Below are positions 7,004 to 14,676 of a DNA stretch of 40,561 bases, one piece after another (position 1 is the first letter of the stretch; every line of letters starts with the position of its first letter). The translations under genes were made by a program, and so were the position numbers. This DNA comes from an uncultured Bacteroidales bacterium. GTDB lineage: Bacteria; Bacteroidota; Bacteroidia; Bacteroidales; Muribaculaceae. The notes below the pieces were generated by a model. It did no database searches and was not told the DNA's origin. It saw only the letters and a program-made list of their open reading frames with translations. The stretch spans positions 1-40,561 of the forward strand of contig CADAAI010000024.1 in assembly GCA_902785925.1 (NCBI GenBank). Reading direction: 5' to 3'.

Positions 7004-8464
7004 ATGAAGAACTTTTTAGCAGTGATGGGCAGCTTGCTGCTTGCAGTGATAGCAGCGTTGCCCGCTAGGGGAAACACCGTGATGAACGATGCAGGAGTGA
7101 AAATAATGGTAATCAGCGACCCGCACTTGCTTGCACCATCGCTCGTGGGTAATAGCATGGCAGCTAAGCAGCTGGCGGCAGGCGACATGAAGCTGGTGCT
7201 TGAGAGCGACCTGATAGTTGGGCGCATGGTTGACGAGATTATCAAAGAAAAGCCACAACTGTTGCTCATCACCGGCGACCTCACCTTCAATGGCTCTCGT
7301 GCGAGCCATGAGCGGCTTGTGAGCCACCTGGAACGGCTTGAGCAGGCGGGAGTGAGAGCCCTTGTCATTCCAGGCAACCATGACATTAACTGCCCTTACA
7401 GCAAGAGTTACGTAGGCGAGGCTGCCGAGCCGGTGGCCACGGTGAGCAGCGAGGAGTTTGCCCAACTTTATTTGCGCTATGGTTATGGAAAGGACTCGAA
7501 GCGAGACCCAAACTCGTTGAGCTACACTTGCGAGCCAGCCGAGGGATTGACGCTGCTTTGCATCGACAGCAACCGCTACAGTGAGAACCGCTTGGGACGT
7601 AATGGCGAGAAAGTGGTGTATCACAACGAAGGCGCAGTAAAGCCAGAGACTCTGGAGTGGATAAAGAAGCAACTTGATGAGGCCAAGGCTGGTGGCAAGC
7701 GCGTGATTGCACTGATGCATCACCATCTTGTGGAGCACATCGACGGTGAGGCCAAGCTGTTGCCCAACTATATTGTTGCCAATCATGAGGAGGTGGCAAA
7801 AGTGCTGAGAGATGGCGGCGTGAAGGTGGTATTCACAGGCCATCTGCACATTACCGACGCTGCCACGATAGGTGGAATAACCGATGTGGCTACTGGCTCG
7901 GCATCGACCTATCCGCTGCCCATGCGCACTGTGACTGTTTCGCCCGGTCGTGACACGCTAAGCATTGAAACTAGGTTCTTTGATGGCTTGGATGAGGAGT
8001 TGTTGCAGCGCGGTCGCCAGCAGGTGGAGAACAGCGCAGAGGTGGTGGCAAGGATGATCTCTCGCAAGTTATGGCCCAAGATTAACGGTCGCATGGATCA
8101 GCTAAAGCAAATGCTTGAGATGCAAGGAATGGAAGTTTCCAAGTTGCCACAGAATGCTCAGGAATTGAGTGACTTGCTGGTTCGCCACTTGCGTGAACCG
8201 TTGACCAAGGGGCTGCTCGAAGTGTCGCGTGGTAATGAGAACGCGCGTAACGCGACAGTAGTGATTGATGGAGTCAAGCTAGGTGTGACCGGCATGATGG
8301 TTGAGTTGCTTGGCGATGAAGGAGAGATGATGGCCGAGTTCTTGATTGATGAGATGTTTCATCGTGTGGAACCTATGCTAAAGAGCGCTCTTGAGGACGT
8401 TAACCATGTGGGCGCCAGCGATGAGAACCGCACCGATGACCATGTAATTGTTGTTAAGTTTTAG
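7004..8464 (+). CDS. Exported calcineurin-like metallophosphoesterase
   Basis: 486 aa. A signal peptide (residues 1-23, LLLAVIAALPARG) directs it out of the cytoplasm. The five dinuclear-metal motifs appear in order: DPH (39-41), GDLT (91-94), GNHD (124-127), MHHH (238-241) and GHLH (279-282). All ligand residues are present, so catalysis on a phosphomonoester or phosphodiester is likely. The substrate cannot be read from the sequence. The C-terminal 150 residues are helical and outside the catalytic core. It is monocistronic, bounded by a -7 box at 6977-6984 and a two-way terminator at 8488-8519. Confidence 0.88.
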   Translation: MKNFLAVMGSLLLAVIAALPARGNTVMNDAGVKIMVISDPHLLAPSLVGNSMAAKQLAAGDMKLVLESDLIVGRMVDEIIKEKPQLLLITGDLTFNGSRASHERLVSHLERLEQAGVRALVIPGNHDINCPYSKSYVGEAAEPVATVSSEEFAQLYLRYGYGKDSKRDPNSLSYTCEPAEGLTLLCIDSNRYSENRLGRNGEKVVYHNEGAVKPETLEWIKKQLDEAKAGGKRVIALMHHHLVEHIDGEAKLLPNYIVANHEEVAKVLRDGGVKVVFTGHLHITDAATIGGITDVATGSASTYPLPMRTVTVSPGRDTLSIETRFFDGLDEELLQRGRQQVENSAEVVARMISRKLWPKINGRMDQLKQMLEMQGMEVSKLPQNAQELSDLLVRHLREPLTKGLLEVSRGNENARNATVVIDGVKLGVTGMMVELLGDEGEMMAEFLIDEMFHRVEPMLKSALEDVNHVGASDENRTDDHVIVVKF

Positions 8465-8487
8465 TATTAGGCAGATATATAAAAAGT

Positions 8488-8519
8488 GACCTGCGAAGGG
8501 CAAGTGCCATCGCAGGTCT
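8488..8519. terminator. Bidirectional terminator between convergent genes
   Basis: GACCTGCGA (8488-8496) pairs perfectly with TCGCAGGTC (8510-8518), extended inward by GGCA/TGCC. T-rich tracts flank both sides (minus strand TTTTT, plus strand T7 at about 8530). It serves the convergent genes ending at 8464 and 8545. Confidence 0.75.
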
Positions 8520-8544
8520 CAAAGAAACGTTTTTTTGAAAAAAG

Positions 8545-9081
8545 TTATTTCATCTTTACCGAAGCAAGAATGCTATTGAGAGCCTTCTCGGCATCGGCCT
8601 CCTTGTCGGCAGGAGCTTTCACTGAACCCATAACGCCCTTGGTGCCTTCAATAACTAAAAGATAAGAGAAGTCAATCTCCCCCTCGTTGGTCACGCGACG
8701 CACAACTAGCTTGTTGCCATCAATTTGGGGATCTCCAATCTCTTTGTAATCTTGTTGATTCAAGAGCTTAACGTTGGCACCAGTCTCTTTGAGTTGGTCA
8801 ACCGATGGTCCTGACTCATCGAAGTTGATGCTCAGACTGATAGCATCGTCGGCCGATTTGGCGTTGAGAACGTCGCCGGTGGCGAAAGTCTCTTTCCAGT
8901 CCTTAGGGTAGGTGACAGTGTAGTGCTCGCCCTCGAAGGTGATGCCATCGGTAGCTTGTTCAACATTCTGTGCTTCGCCACTGTTGCTGGCACTAGCGCT
9001 ATTGTTGCCGTTGTTGCTACCGCTGCATGCTACGAGACCCATTGTAATGGCTGCCAAAGCAATAAGAAATAATTTTTTCAT
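8545..9081 (-). CDS. Hypothetical lipoprotein, 178 aa
   Basis: The N-terminus MKKLFLIALAAITMGLVAC gives a type II signal peptide with lipobox LVAC, so Cys19 is lipidated. A Ser/Asn/Gly-rich linker (20-45) follows. A domain of about 130 residues contains ITFEGEHYTVTYPKDWKET, a short beta/alpha fold resembling the PsbP/Mog1-like or DUF1795-type modules found in bacterial lipoproteins. That fold assignment is tentative. SGSNNG directly after the lipidated Cys has no acidic residues, so it lacks the S(D/E)3-like surface-export signal of Bacteroides lipoproteins and is more likely periplasm-facing. It is a single gene, convergent with the metallophosphoesterase. Confidence 0.75.
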   Translation of the reverse strand: MKKLFLIALAAITMGLVACSGSNNGNNSASASNSGEAQNVEQATDGITFEGEHYTVTYPKDWKETFATGDVLNAKSADDAISLSINFDESGPSVDQLKETGANVKLLNQQDYKEIGDPQIDGNKLVVRRVTNEGEIDFSYLLVIEGTKGVMGSVKAPADKEADAEKALNSILASVKMK

Positions 9082-9461
9082 AAATTGAATTGGGTTTTAA
9101 GGCATCCTGATCTCACGTTTCAGCGCAATAACGGGAGTAAGTTGCCAGGGTTAATCATTCTTGTGTGGAAAATATAATAGTGGAGGCGCTGACTCCACCA
9201 TGAATCGTCGTTTAGATTTTTAACGCAGAACCACTACTTTTTATTGTGATTTTAGGTTTTTAGTTATTAGTTGCTAGTTTTTTAGATAAAAAAAGGCTGT
9301 TAGTTAAATTTTAGTAAAAAGTGGCATGGATTTTGCTTAAGTGTTTTAAACTTCGATATCTTTGCGACATCTAAGAGACGGAAAATAAAGTATAACAAAA
9401 AATTCTATATTTTTAGAACCCAACTTAGTATTATTGTTTCACTTAAAATGTTTTAGGTACT
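9082..9461. other. Divergent intergenic region with the GYF-gene promoter
   Basis: The promoter at 9332-9364 and a small hairpin (GTGGAG at 9180-9185 with CTCCAC at 9193-9198) are visible. No reading frame of note is seen. The region separates the lipoprotein gene (minus) from the GYF_2 gene (plus). Confidence 0.6.
9332..9364 (+). promoter_or_regulatory. Promoter of the GYF_2 protein gene
   Basis: TTTG at 9332-9335 and TATCTTTG at 9357-9364 are separated by 21 bases. This matches the Bacteroidota TTTG/TAnnTTTG pattern. The start codon is about 97 bases downstream. Confidence 0.65.
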
Positions 9462-10433
9462 ATGGAATTTTTTATTATTAAGAATGATGAACAACAGGGC
9501 CCCTTCACCCTTGAGCAGTTGAGCGGCATGAACATCATGCCCGACACACCTGTATGGACCGAAGGAATGCCCGACTGGACCACTGCCGACAAGGTTGCTG
9601 AGCTGCAGTCACTTGTAGCCTATGCACCTCGTGTTGACAGCCCCGCCGAGCCTCCGGCTATGCCAGAGACTTCGCCAGCCCAGCCTCCCCGTTGGGAGCC
9701 TTCGACCGCAAATGCGACTCAAAATCAAGCCCCATATACAGCACCACAGCAGCCTTATGGCTACACAGCTCCTCAACCTCAATATAGTGAGCCGGCCCCA
9801 GTCAAACAAAAGAAGAGCCATACCGCATTGTGGGTAACCCTGGTAATACTGGCAATTCTTGCAGGAGTACTTGCCGTTACCAATCCTGACAAGAAAGACC
9901 ACTGCCGTGCAATCTCGAATGTGACAAAAGACTGGACTCAAGACAAGATTGACGACTATCTGGGTGGTGGTCTGTTGGGCGGTCTCACCAAGATGGTGAC
10001 TGCTCCGCTGCTCAGCGAGGTGGTGGAAGGTTTTGTAGACGTAGACAACTATGGACTTTGCTCAATCGGTCACATCGACTTGGGCGAAAGCACAACTAAG
10101 GTATCGTTTGGCATCATGGGTCATGTGTTCACCTTCAACAAGGCGCAGATTGACGAGAAGATAAAAGAGGCGATAGGAATGAGCTTCAATGATGCAGTCA
10201 ATACCGCAAAACAAGGCATTGATGACCTTCTTTTGGGAGGCGATGAAGATGAGCCCGCCGATGTTGAGGGTATAGAGCCCGAAACCGACGATGAGGTGAC
10301 TGCCGAAGATCGTGCCGAGAGTAACTTTGCCATGCCCGAAGAGGTTGACACTATCGTGAAGACCATTACTAAGCAAAGTGCTCGAATGGCTGAAAAGGCC
10401 ATCAACAAGGCCATAGATGATTTGTTTAAATAA
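9462..10433 (+). CDS. GYF_2-domain membrane protein
   Basis: 323 aa. Residues 1-50 are a GYF_2-type module (GPFTLEQLSGMNIMPDTPVW, then GMPDWTTAD), usually a peptide-binding unit facing the cytoplasm. A Pro/Gln-rich linker (55-118) is followed by a single membrane helix (121-140). Residues 143-235 resemble the DUF4359-type extracytoplasmic domain (DDYL, then DNYGLCSIGHI and TKVSFGIMGHVFTF). The tail is acidic (DEDEPADVEGIEPETDDE). The order GYF_2, linker, membrane helix, sensor-like domain recurs in Bacteroidales proteins of unknown role. It is transcribed alone from 9332-9364 and ends at a hairpin at 10453-10481. Confidence 0.8.
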   Translation: MEFFIIKNDEQQGPFTLEQLSGMNIMPDTPVWTEGMPDWTTADKVAELQSLVAYAPRVDSPAEPPAMPETSPAQPPRWEPSTANATQNQAPYTAPQQPYGYTAPQPQYSEPAPVKQKKSHTALWVTLVILAILAGVLAVTNPDKKDHCRAISNVTKDWTQDKIDDYLGGGLLGGLTKMVTAPLLSEVVEGFVDVDNYGLCSIGHIDLGESTTKVSFGIMGHVFTFNKAQIDEKIKEAIGMSFNDAVNTAKQGIDDLLLGGDEDEPADVEGIEPETDDEVTAEDRAESNFAMPEEVDTIVKTITKQSARMAEKAINKAIDDLFK

Positions 10434-10452
10434 TTCATAATTCACAGTAATA

Positions 10453-10481
10453 AAGGGCGGTGACCTTGTGTCGTCGCCCTT
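10453..10481 (+). terminator. Terminator after the GYF_2 gene
   Basis: AAGGGCG (10453-10459) pairs with CGCCCTT (10475-10481) and is followed by a T-rich stretch. It could also serve the convergent gene ending at 10491. Confidence 0.65.
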
Positions 10482-10490
10482 GTTGTTTAG

Positions 10491-10934
10491 TTAGAGTTCG
10501 TCGTGGGCGAATGCGAGGAGGAGTTTGGCTTTGTAGCGTCGCCATTCGAGGTTGAAGATGCTGCTGCCATGCTGGACTCCTCGTGGGTCGGTCTCACCGT
10601 AGAATCGCATAAGGACGAAATGGGCGAGTAGCGCGACGATGGTGTCGTGCAGTGCCGAGTCAGATCCCAGTTTGGGCTCATGCTTAAAGACAAATCTCAT
10701 GGTGATGTTTTGTGAGTCGATGTTAGGGTTGTAGTTGTCAAACTCAAGATATCCGAGCACCCTTTGCCTCAGGTCGGAGTAGCCTTCTTTTAGCTTGAGC
10801 AGCAGCATATTGTGGTTGTCGGGTGTGAGAACAAAGAAATCCTTGTTGTGTGCACCAAACCAAGCGCTTTGTGCATAGACGTAGTTTAGAATGTCGCTGA
10901 AGTCAATGTTGATAGTTAGTTTGTGTTTGTCCAT
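10491..10934 (-). CDS. Hypothetical protein, 147 aa
   Basis: A soluble protein with no signal peptide or membrane segment and no family I recognise. It has a helix/strand mix with several aromatic residues. Codon use matches the core genes around it, unlike the AT-rich left edge. It lies 34 bases downstream of the 10969-11430 gene on the same strand, so the two probably form an operon of unknown role. It is followed by the shared hairpin at 10453-10481. Confidence 0.6.
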   Translation of the reverse strand: MDKHKLTINIDFSDILNYVYAQSAWFGAHNKDFFVLTPDNHNMLLLKLKEGYSDLRQRVLGYLEFDNYNPNIDSQNITMRFVFKHEPKLGSDSALHDTIVALLAHFVLMRFYGETDPRGVQHGSSIFNLEWRRYKAKLLLAFAHDEL

Positions 10935-10968
10935 GGTGGTTTAGATTGTGTTAATAGAATGGTTGTGG

Positions 10969-11430
10969 TTAGGCTGCTGAGTCGTAGTGTCGCAGTACAT
11001 TCATTAGGCGCAGTTGATGCCTGATGATTTTCTTTGCCTGGTTCTCGCTGATGAAGAAGCGCGAGGCCCGGCAGTTTTCAAGAACAATGGGGATGGCGCG
11101 GGCTGCCGACATTTTGCCAGTCTCCATTAGGCATTTTACCTTTTTAGTGATTTCTAGCCACATCATCCTTGTGAGGTTGCTTTTAAAAGTGACATTGTTG
11201 TAGTTGTTGAGTAGTTGAGTCACCACTACGTAGGCTCGATCGAAGCTCACATGGTAACGTGGCGAGCCCGTGATAAGTGCTAGCTTTAGTGCTGCCTTTT
11301 GTGGCTGCGATACCCGTCGAGGCTTGATGTTGTCGAAGATTTCGCAAAATAGCTCGGCAAGCTGCCGGTCGCGCTGGTAGCGACGTTGAGCGCTTTCGCT
11401 CTTGTTCAAGTAATTCATTGTGTTGTTCAA
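10969..11430 (-). CDS. Hypothetical basic protein, 153 aa
   Basis: A soluble, strongly basic, helical protein (SAQRRYQRDRQLAELF near the start; ISENQAKKIIRHQLRLMNVL near the end) with no signal peptide. I do not recognise a family. Its charge would suit nucleic-acid binding, but no helix-turn-helix is evident. Met5 is an alternative start (MNYLNKSES). It is the first gene of a likely two-gene operon with 10491-10934. The region before it (11431-11560) is AT-rich and holds no other gene. Confidence 0.6.
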   Translation of the reverse strand: MNNTMNYLNKSESAQRRYQRDRQLAELFCEIFDNIKPRRVSQPQKAALKLALITGSPRYHVSFDRAYVVVTQLLNNYNNVTFKSNLTRMMWLEITKKVKCLMETGKMSAARAIPIVLENCRASRFFISENQAKKIIRHQLRLMNVLRHYDSAA

Positions 11431-11555
11431 TTATTAAGGTTAATATTCCTTTAGTATCGCGAATTAAGTTTCGCGTTGCAAAGATAATACAATTGAATGG
11501 TAAAATGCAAATTATTTAAGGTAATTTCACAATAGTTTTAGGAGAGATGAAGAAT

Positions 11556-11599
11556 AAAAAGACTCTCTAGAAGTTCTAGAAGACTAGAAAATCTAGAGA
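11556..11599 (-). terminator. CTAG-rich hairpin terminator after the anti-sigma gene
   Basis: TCTCTAGA (11564-11571) pairs with TCTAGAGA (11592-11599). Four CTAG tetramers occur at 11567, 11576, 11584 and 11593. On the minus strand the stem is followed by TCTTTTTA, so it can end the 11628-13019 transcript. Confidence 0.65.
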
Positions 11600-11627
11600 T
11601 TCAATGGTGTTGAGAGAGTGTTGTGGA

Positions 11628-13019
11628 CTAGAAGTCGAGAGAGAGACCGAACTGCAGGTTGAAGTTGAGAGGGTGCTCGTTACGGATTGTGTTGAGTGGC
11701 ATGGTTGTGATGTAATGCGAGAGCTTGGGCGCGATGTAGATGCCCACATTGCGAGTGAAGTTATATTGCGCTCCCGCAGTTGCGTGAACTGACCACTGCA
11801 ATCGCTTGATTGAAAGACTCTCGCCATTGAAGCGAGCCGACACCACCTTCTCGACAAGACCCTCGCCACCAATGAACGTGCTGAATCCGCGATAATGCCA
11901 GAAGTTCCACTTCACACCGAAAGGCATACCTATCAATTTTATGTTCTGCTTGAATTCAGGTGCACCGTTGTCGGGGGTTACGTCGCTCGACATAGAGGTG
12001 AAATTGAGACCAACGCTGCCGTATAGGTTTTTAACTATTCGTTTGTTGAACGTTACTCCAGCCGTGAGCGGCATGTGGTGGTGATACTTGTAGTTGACAG
12101 GTGGTGCCACCCTTGGGGTTGCGCCAGGTGCTGCCGGAGCCATCATCATGCCTGAATTGTTGGTGCTAGGTGCAAGTAACATTTGAGCCGCCGAGCTGTT
12201 GACAGTTGCGTCGCGGTCGGAGGATATAAGTCCGTTGCCATAGGCAGCGAGGAGCATGGTTGGCTTTTTGTGATGCTTGGTAAGGGCCATCTTCTCACGT
12301 GCGGCACGCCTTGCGTTGGCATCGTAGACTAGATGCTGCTGGTAGGTGCTGTCGGCATAGGTTTTCCATGGATCCATTGCTTCCTGGTTCATGGCGTTGT
12401 CGTACTGGGCATAAAGTTCCTCGAGCGCCCTCATGGTCTCGACGTCGTAGAAGTACTCATCGGGATTGAATTCGGCATATTCCTCTTGATAAGCGTCGTC
12501 GGGTATAATGATTTCCTCTTGGTTGTCGAAGTCGTTGTAGTAGTACTCGTCATTATAATAAGGTGTGCGACTGTTGCGCTTAGTTGCAGCCGGCTGGCCT
12601 GAGTGCCTAGCGCGTGGAGTGGCTGGTGTGTTGGCTGCTAGGAGCGACTGTGAGCGTGGTGCAATAGCGGCTGGCGATGCAGGAGCAGCGGGTTGTGGAG
12701 TGGCAGCCGGAGTTTCGGCGTCGCTGGCTGGCTGTGCCTGAGCTTGCCGCTTATTTTCCTGTGCTAATTGTTGCTTGGGCTGCTGCACGTTGTTGTTATC
12801 GTTGATAAACAAGAACCCTGTCGTTGCTACTATGGCAACAGCAGCCGCTGCCGCTGCAGCTTTCCAAAGCCTAGGCGCAATGGCGCCTCGCTTGGCTGGC
12901 TGCTGCTGTGGCAGAGCTTTGGATATAGCCTCCCATGTTCCTTGTGGAACGTCGCGGGTGGCTTGGTCGGCTTTGTTTTTTATAGCCTCAATCCAGTTGT
13001 TATTATTATTGTTGCTCAT
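11628..13019 (-). CDS. Candidate dual-membrane-spanning anti-sigma factor (Dma-like)
   Basis: 463 aa in four parts. Residues 1-50 are a cytoplasmic segment with a helical WIEAIKNKADQATRDVP motif suited to binding a sigma factor. Residues 51-73 are one inner-membrane helix rich in Ala/Val. Residues 74-250 are a long Pro/Ala/Gln-rich and then Asp/Tyr-rich disordered region that could cross the periplasm. Residues from about 254, mostly 310-463, are a beta-barrel with alternating strands ending NFNLQFGLSLDF, a typical outer-membrane C-terminus. This layout matches the dual membrane-spanning anti-sigma factors described in Bacteroides thetaiotaomicron, where they control vesiculation. The gene starts 7 bases after the sigma gene, supporting a sigma/anti-sigma pair. 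Membrane topology is predicted by eye. Confidence 0.75.
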   Translation of the reverse strand: MSNNNNNNWIEAIKNKADQATRDVPQGTWEAISKALPQQQPAKRGAIAPRLWKAAAAAAAVAIVATTGFLFINDNNNVQQPKQQLAQENKRQAQAQPASDAETPAATPQPAAPASPAAIAPRSQSLLAANTPATPRARHSGQPAATKRNSRTPYYNDEYYYNDFDNQEEIIIPDDAYQEEYAEFNPDEYFYDVETMRALEELYAQYDNAMNQEAMDPWKTYADSTYQQHLVYDANARRAAREKMALTKHHKKPTMLLAAYGNGLISSDRDATVNSSAAQMLLAPSTNNSGMMMAPAAPGATPRVAPPVNYKYHHHMPLTAGVTFNKRIVKNLYGSVGLNFTSMSSDVTPDNGAPEFKQNIKLIGMPFGVKWNFWHYRGFSTFIGGEGLVEKVVSARFNGESLSIKRLQWSVHATAGAQYNFTRNVGIYIAPKLSHYITTMPLNTIRNEHPLNFNLQFGLSLDF

Positions 13020-13026
13020 AGTGTGG

Positions 13027-13596
13027 TCAAATATTGTTTAGCTTGTTGACGTGTTCTCTAATTCGGTTTGCCAAGATTGCTTTGGCTCTTGCGAGCTGCG
13101 AAGTTGAAGTCTTGACGCTGATTCCGAGTTGTTGCGCTATTTCCTGGTGGGAATAACCGTCCAGGCAATGGAGGTTGAAAACGGTTCGGTATCCATCGGG
13201 TAGTTCGGCAATCATCTGCAAAATCGTGTCGAGGTCGATGCCACCGATGCTGCTTGTGAGCTGCTCATCGTCGTCGTCGGGCGGGTCGGCCACGTTCTCG
13301 AGTGGAGCGCTATTGTTGATGAGCCTCTTCCGTTTCCTTAGGAAGTTGATGGCGTTGTTGACCGCGATGCGTGTTATCCATGCTTTGAGCGACCCTTTAC
13401 CTTCCCACTTGAATGACTTAATAGTGGTAAAGATCGTGATGAAGGTGTCGTGGAGGACATCGCTGGCGTCGTCATCGTTGGCTACGTATCTATAGATTAC
13501 AGCCATCAGATGTTGCGAATACTGGTCAAAGAGCTCTTGCTGGGCATTTGCGATGCCCCGCTTGCAACCTTGGCTAATATCTTTCTCGCTCATCAT
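13027..13596 (-). CDS. ECF-type RNA polymerase sigma factor
   Basis: 189 aa. Sigma region 2 spans about 20-92 (DDASDVLHDTFITIF, then GSLKAWITRIAVNNAINFLR). Region 4 spans about 125-183 (ELPDGYRTVFNLHCLDGYSH, QEIAQQLGISVKTSTSQLARAKA), the -35-binding helix-turn-helix. An acidic loop (DPPDDDDEQ) links them, as in ECF sigma factors. The next gene in the operon, 7 bases on, is its probable membrane-spanning anti-sigma factor. A -7 box (TAATTTTG, 13626-13633) lies about 30 bases upstream. Met2 (MSEKD) is an equally likely start. It should redirect RNA polymerase when an envelope signal releases it. Confidence 0.9.
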   Translation of the reverse strand: MMSEKDISQGCKRGIANAQQELFDQYSQHLMAVIYRYVANDDDASDVLHDTFITIFTTIKSFKWEGKGSLKAWITRIAVNNAINFLRKRKRLINNSAPLENVADPPDDDDEQLTSSIGGIDLDTILQMIAELPDGYRTVFNLHCLDGYSHQEIAQQLGISVKTSTSQLARAKAILANRIREHVNKLNNI

Positions 13597-13625
13597 GTGG
13601 CTTGATTGACTAAAAACATGAGGTG

Positions 13626-13633
13626 CAAAATTA
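13626..13633 (-). promoter_or_regulatory. Promoter -7 box of the sigma/anti-sigma operon
   Basis: On the minus strand the octamer reads TAATTTTG, a perfect TAnnTTTG, about 30 bases before the start codon. This looks like the housekeeping promoter type rather than an ECF-specific one. Confidence 0.5.
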
Positions 13634-13817
13634 CTGCATCATTTCTTGAAAAAAAATTATTTCTTCAAAAAAATGTTCTCGTGCCTGATATTAGCCATTT
13701 CCCAGTGGAGAGAACAGTCGCAAGCCGAATTGGTGGCTTTGCAAACACGTCACTCTATAAACACCCAAGGTTGCTAAATACTGCATGGAAAATGTGAAAA
13801 ATTATACTTTTTAACAC

Positions 13818-13863
13818 AAAATGGCACCAAATGGTAGTGTGTCAGTACCTTTGGTGCCATTTT
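13818..13863. terminator. Perfect 14-bp hairpin, possible two-way terminator
   Basis: AAAATGGCACCAAA (13818-13831) and TTTGGTGCCATTTT (13850-13863) are exact reverse complements around an 18-base loop. Because the arms themselves end in A and T runs, the structure could terminate in either direction. It lies between two minus-strand genes and is not adjacent to a stop codon. Confidence 0.5.
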
Positions 13864-13924
13864 GAGGTTGAGTATTTTAACAGTTGGCTAGTTGCCAAGG
13901 AATAAGATGTGGCCTTCCAAAATG

Positions 13925-14029
13925 CTATTCGTCGTAAGGGGAAGTTGTGGGTGTGAGGAAATGGGTGCCAGCAATCTCGTTAAAATACACTTTGTAGATA
14001 CCTGCTTTGTCAGGAATGTTAGGTTCTTT
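13925..14029 (-). pseudogene. Possible relic of a C-terminal coding segment
   Basis: Thirty-four sense codons end in TAG and read KEPNIPDKAGIYKVYFNEIA, then GTHFLTPTTSPYDE. The composition and codon use look coding. The AGIYKVYFNE pattern resembles the final beta strands of Bacteroidales glycan-binding lipoproteins. There is no start codon, and upstream it runs into the terminator of the next gene. It may be the stump of a deleted gene or chance. Confidence 0.25.
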
Positions 14030-14035
14030 TATTGA

Positions 14036-14078
14036 TATAAAAAGAAAGCTGCTCTCCACACCTAGTGGAAAACAGCTT
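14036..14078 (-). terminator. Terminator of the repeat lipoprotein gene
   Basis: AAGCTG (14046-14051) with CAGCTT (14073-14078), and TCCAC with GTGGA inside, form a stem. On the minus strand it is followed by TTTCTTTTT. It lies 24 bases after the stop codon. Confidence 0.75.
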
Positions 14079-14101
14079 CAAAGCTTTTAGCTTGTTGCTA
14101 A

Positions 14102-14419
14102 TTACTTGCCCTGCTCAGCAGCTGGATCTACTGCCTCAGCAGCAGCGTCAACAGCCTTGTCAGCAGCGTCCTTAGTAGCGTCAACAGCCTTGTCGGCAGC
14201 GTCCTTAACAGCCTCGGTAGCCTCAGTAGCAGCGTCCTTAACGGCGTCAGTAGCCTCAGTAACGGTGCTATCTACAGCAGCAGCGAGAGAGTCAACAACG
14301 GTAGTGTCCTCTACAGCGGTAGTGTCGGTAGAAGCGCTAGCACTGGTAGTACCTTGGTTGGTGCAAGAGAACATAGCTACGCTAGCAATAACAGCAACTA
14401 ATAAAACTAACTTTTTCAT
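14102..14419 (-). CDS. Small lipoprotein with three 11-residue amphipathic repeats (LEA-like)
   Basis: 105 aa. The signal peptide ends at lipobox MFSC with Cys19. A Ser/Thr/Asp/Val-rich low-complexity linker runs from 20 to 55. Residues 59-91 form three consecutive 11-mers: AVKDAATEATE, AVKDAADKAVD and ATKDAADKAVD. Ala on one face and Lys/Asp on the other is the pattern of LEA and apolipoprotein-like helices, which lie on membranes or stay flexible under stress. A periplasmic membrane-bound stress role is inference. It is monocistronic, with a -7 box at 14479-14486 and a clear terminator. Confidence 0.8.
   Translation of the reverse strand: MKKLVLLVAVIASVAMFSCTNQGTTSASASTDTTAVEDTTVVDSLAAAVDSTVTEATDAVKDAATEATEAVKDAADKAVDATKDAADKAVDAAAEAVDPAAEQGK
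14147..14245 (-). repeat. Three tandem 33-bp coding repeats
   Basis: The 11-residue repeats of the lipoprotein are mirrored in DNA as three 33-base units. The second and third are nearly identical. Such a tract can expand or shrink by slippage in frame. Confidence 0.65.
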
Positions 14420-14478
14420 TTCTTAAATCTTTTAATAATAAAACAATAAATAATTTTCGTGTGTTTCAAAAAACGGTG

Positions 14479-14486
14479 CAAATTTA
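14479..14486 (-). promoter_or_regulatory. Promoter -7 box of the repeat lipoprotein gene
   Basis: The minus-strand octamer is TAAATTTG, a perfect TAnnTTTG. A TTG lies about 18 bases upstream of it. The start codon is about 60 bases downstream. Confidence 0.55.
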
Positions 14487-14676
14487 TATCAAAAAATTAA
14501 TATGCAAGACTTTTTTGAATTTTTTTTTTGCTCAAAAAAGTACGAAAAAGGCAATTTTAACACAAGTTCACAAACTTACAATCTATCACAATGTTGATTT
14601 ACAGTAGTTTGATTAAGGAAAAAATGCTTTAATCTCAAAAGTGTTAAATTCTCTTTATAATTATAAAACTTAATTT

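Larger units (their letters stand above)
13597..14101. other. Long intergenic region with a perfect hairpin and a possible gene relic
   Basis: The sigma-operon promoter lies at the left. A perfect 14-bp hairpin lies at 13818-13863, a possible coding relic at 13925-14029 (minus), and the lipoprotein terminator at 14036-14078. No intact gene was found. Confidence 0.6.

Noticed and set aside
7016..7849. 277-codon open frame antisense to the metallophosphoesterase gene
   Set aside because: It mirrors a well-supported gene, has no domain or signal, and its composition follows from the codon use of the real strand.
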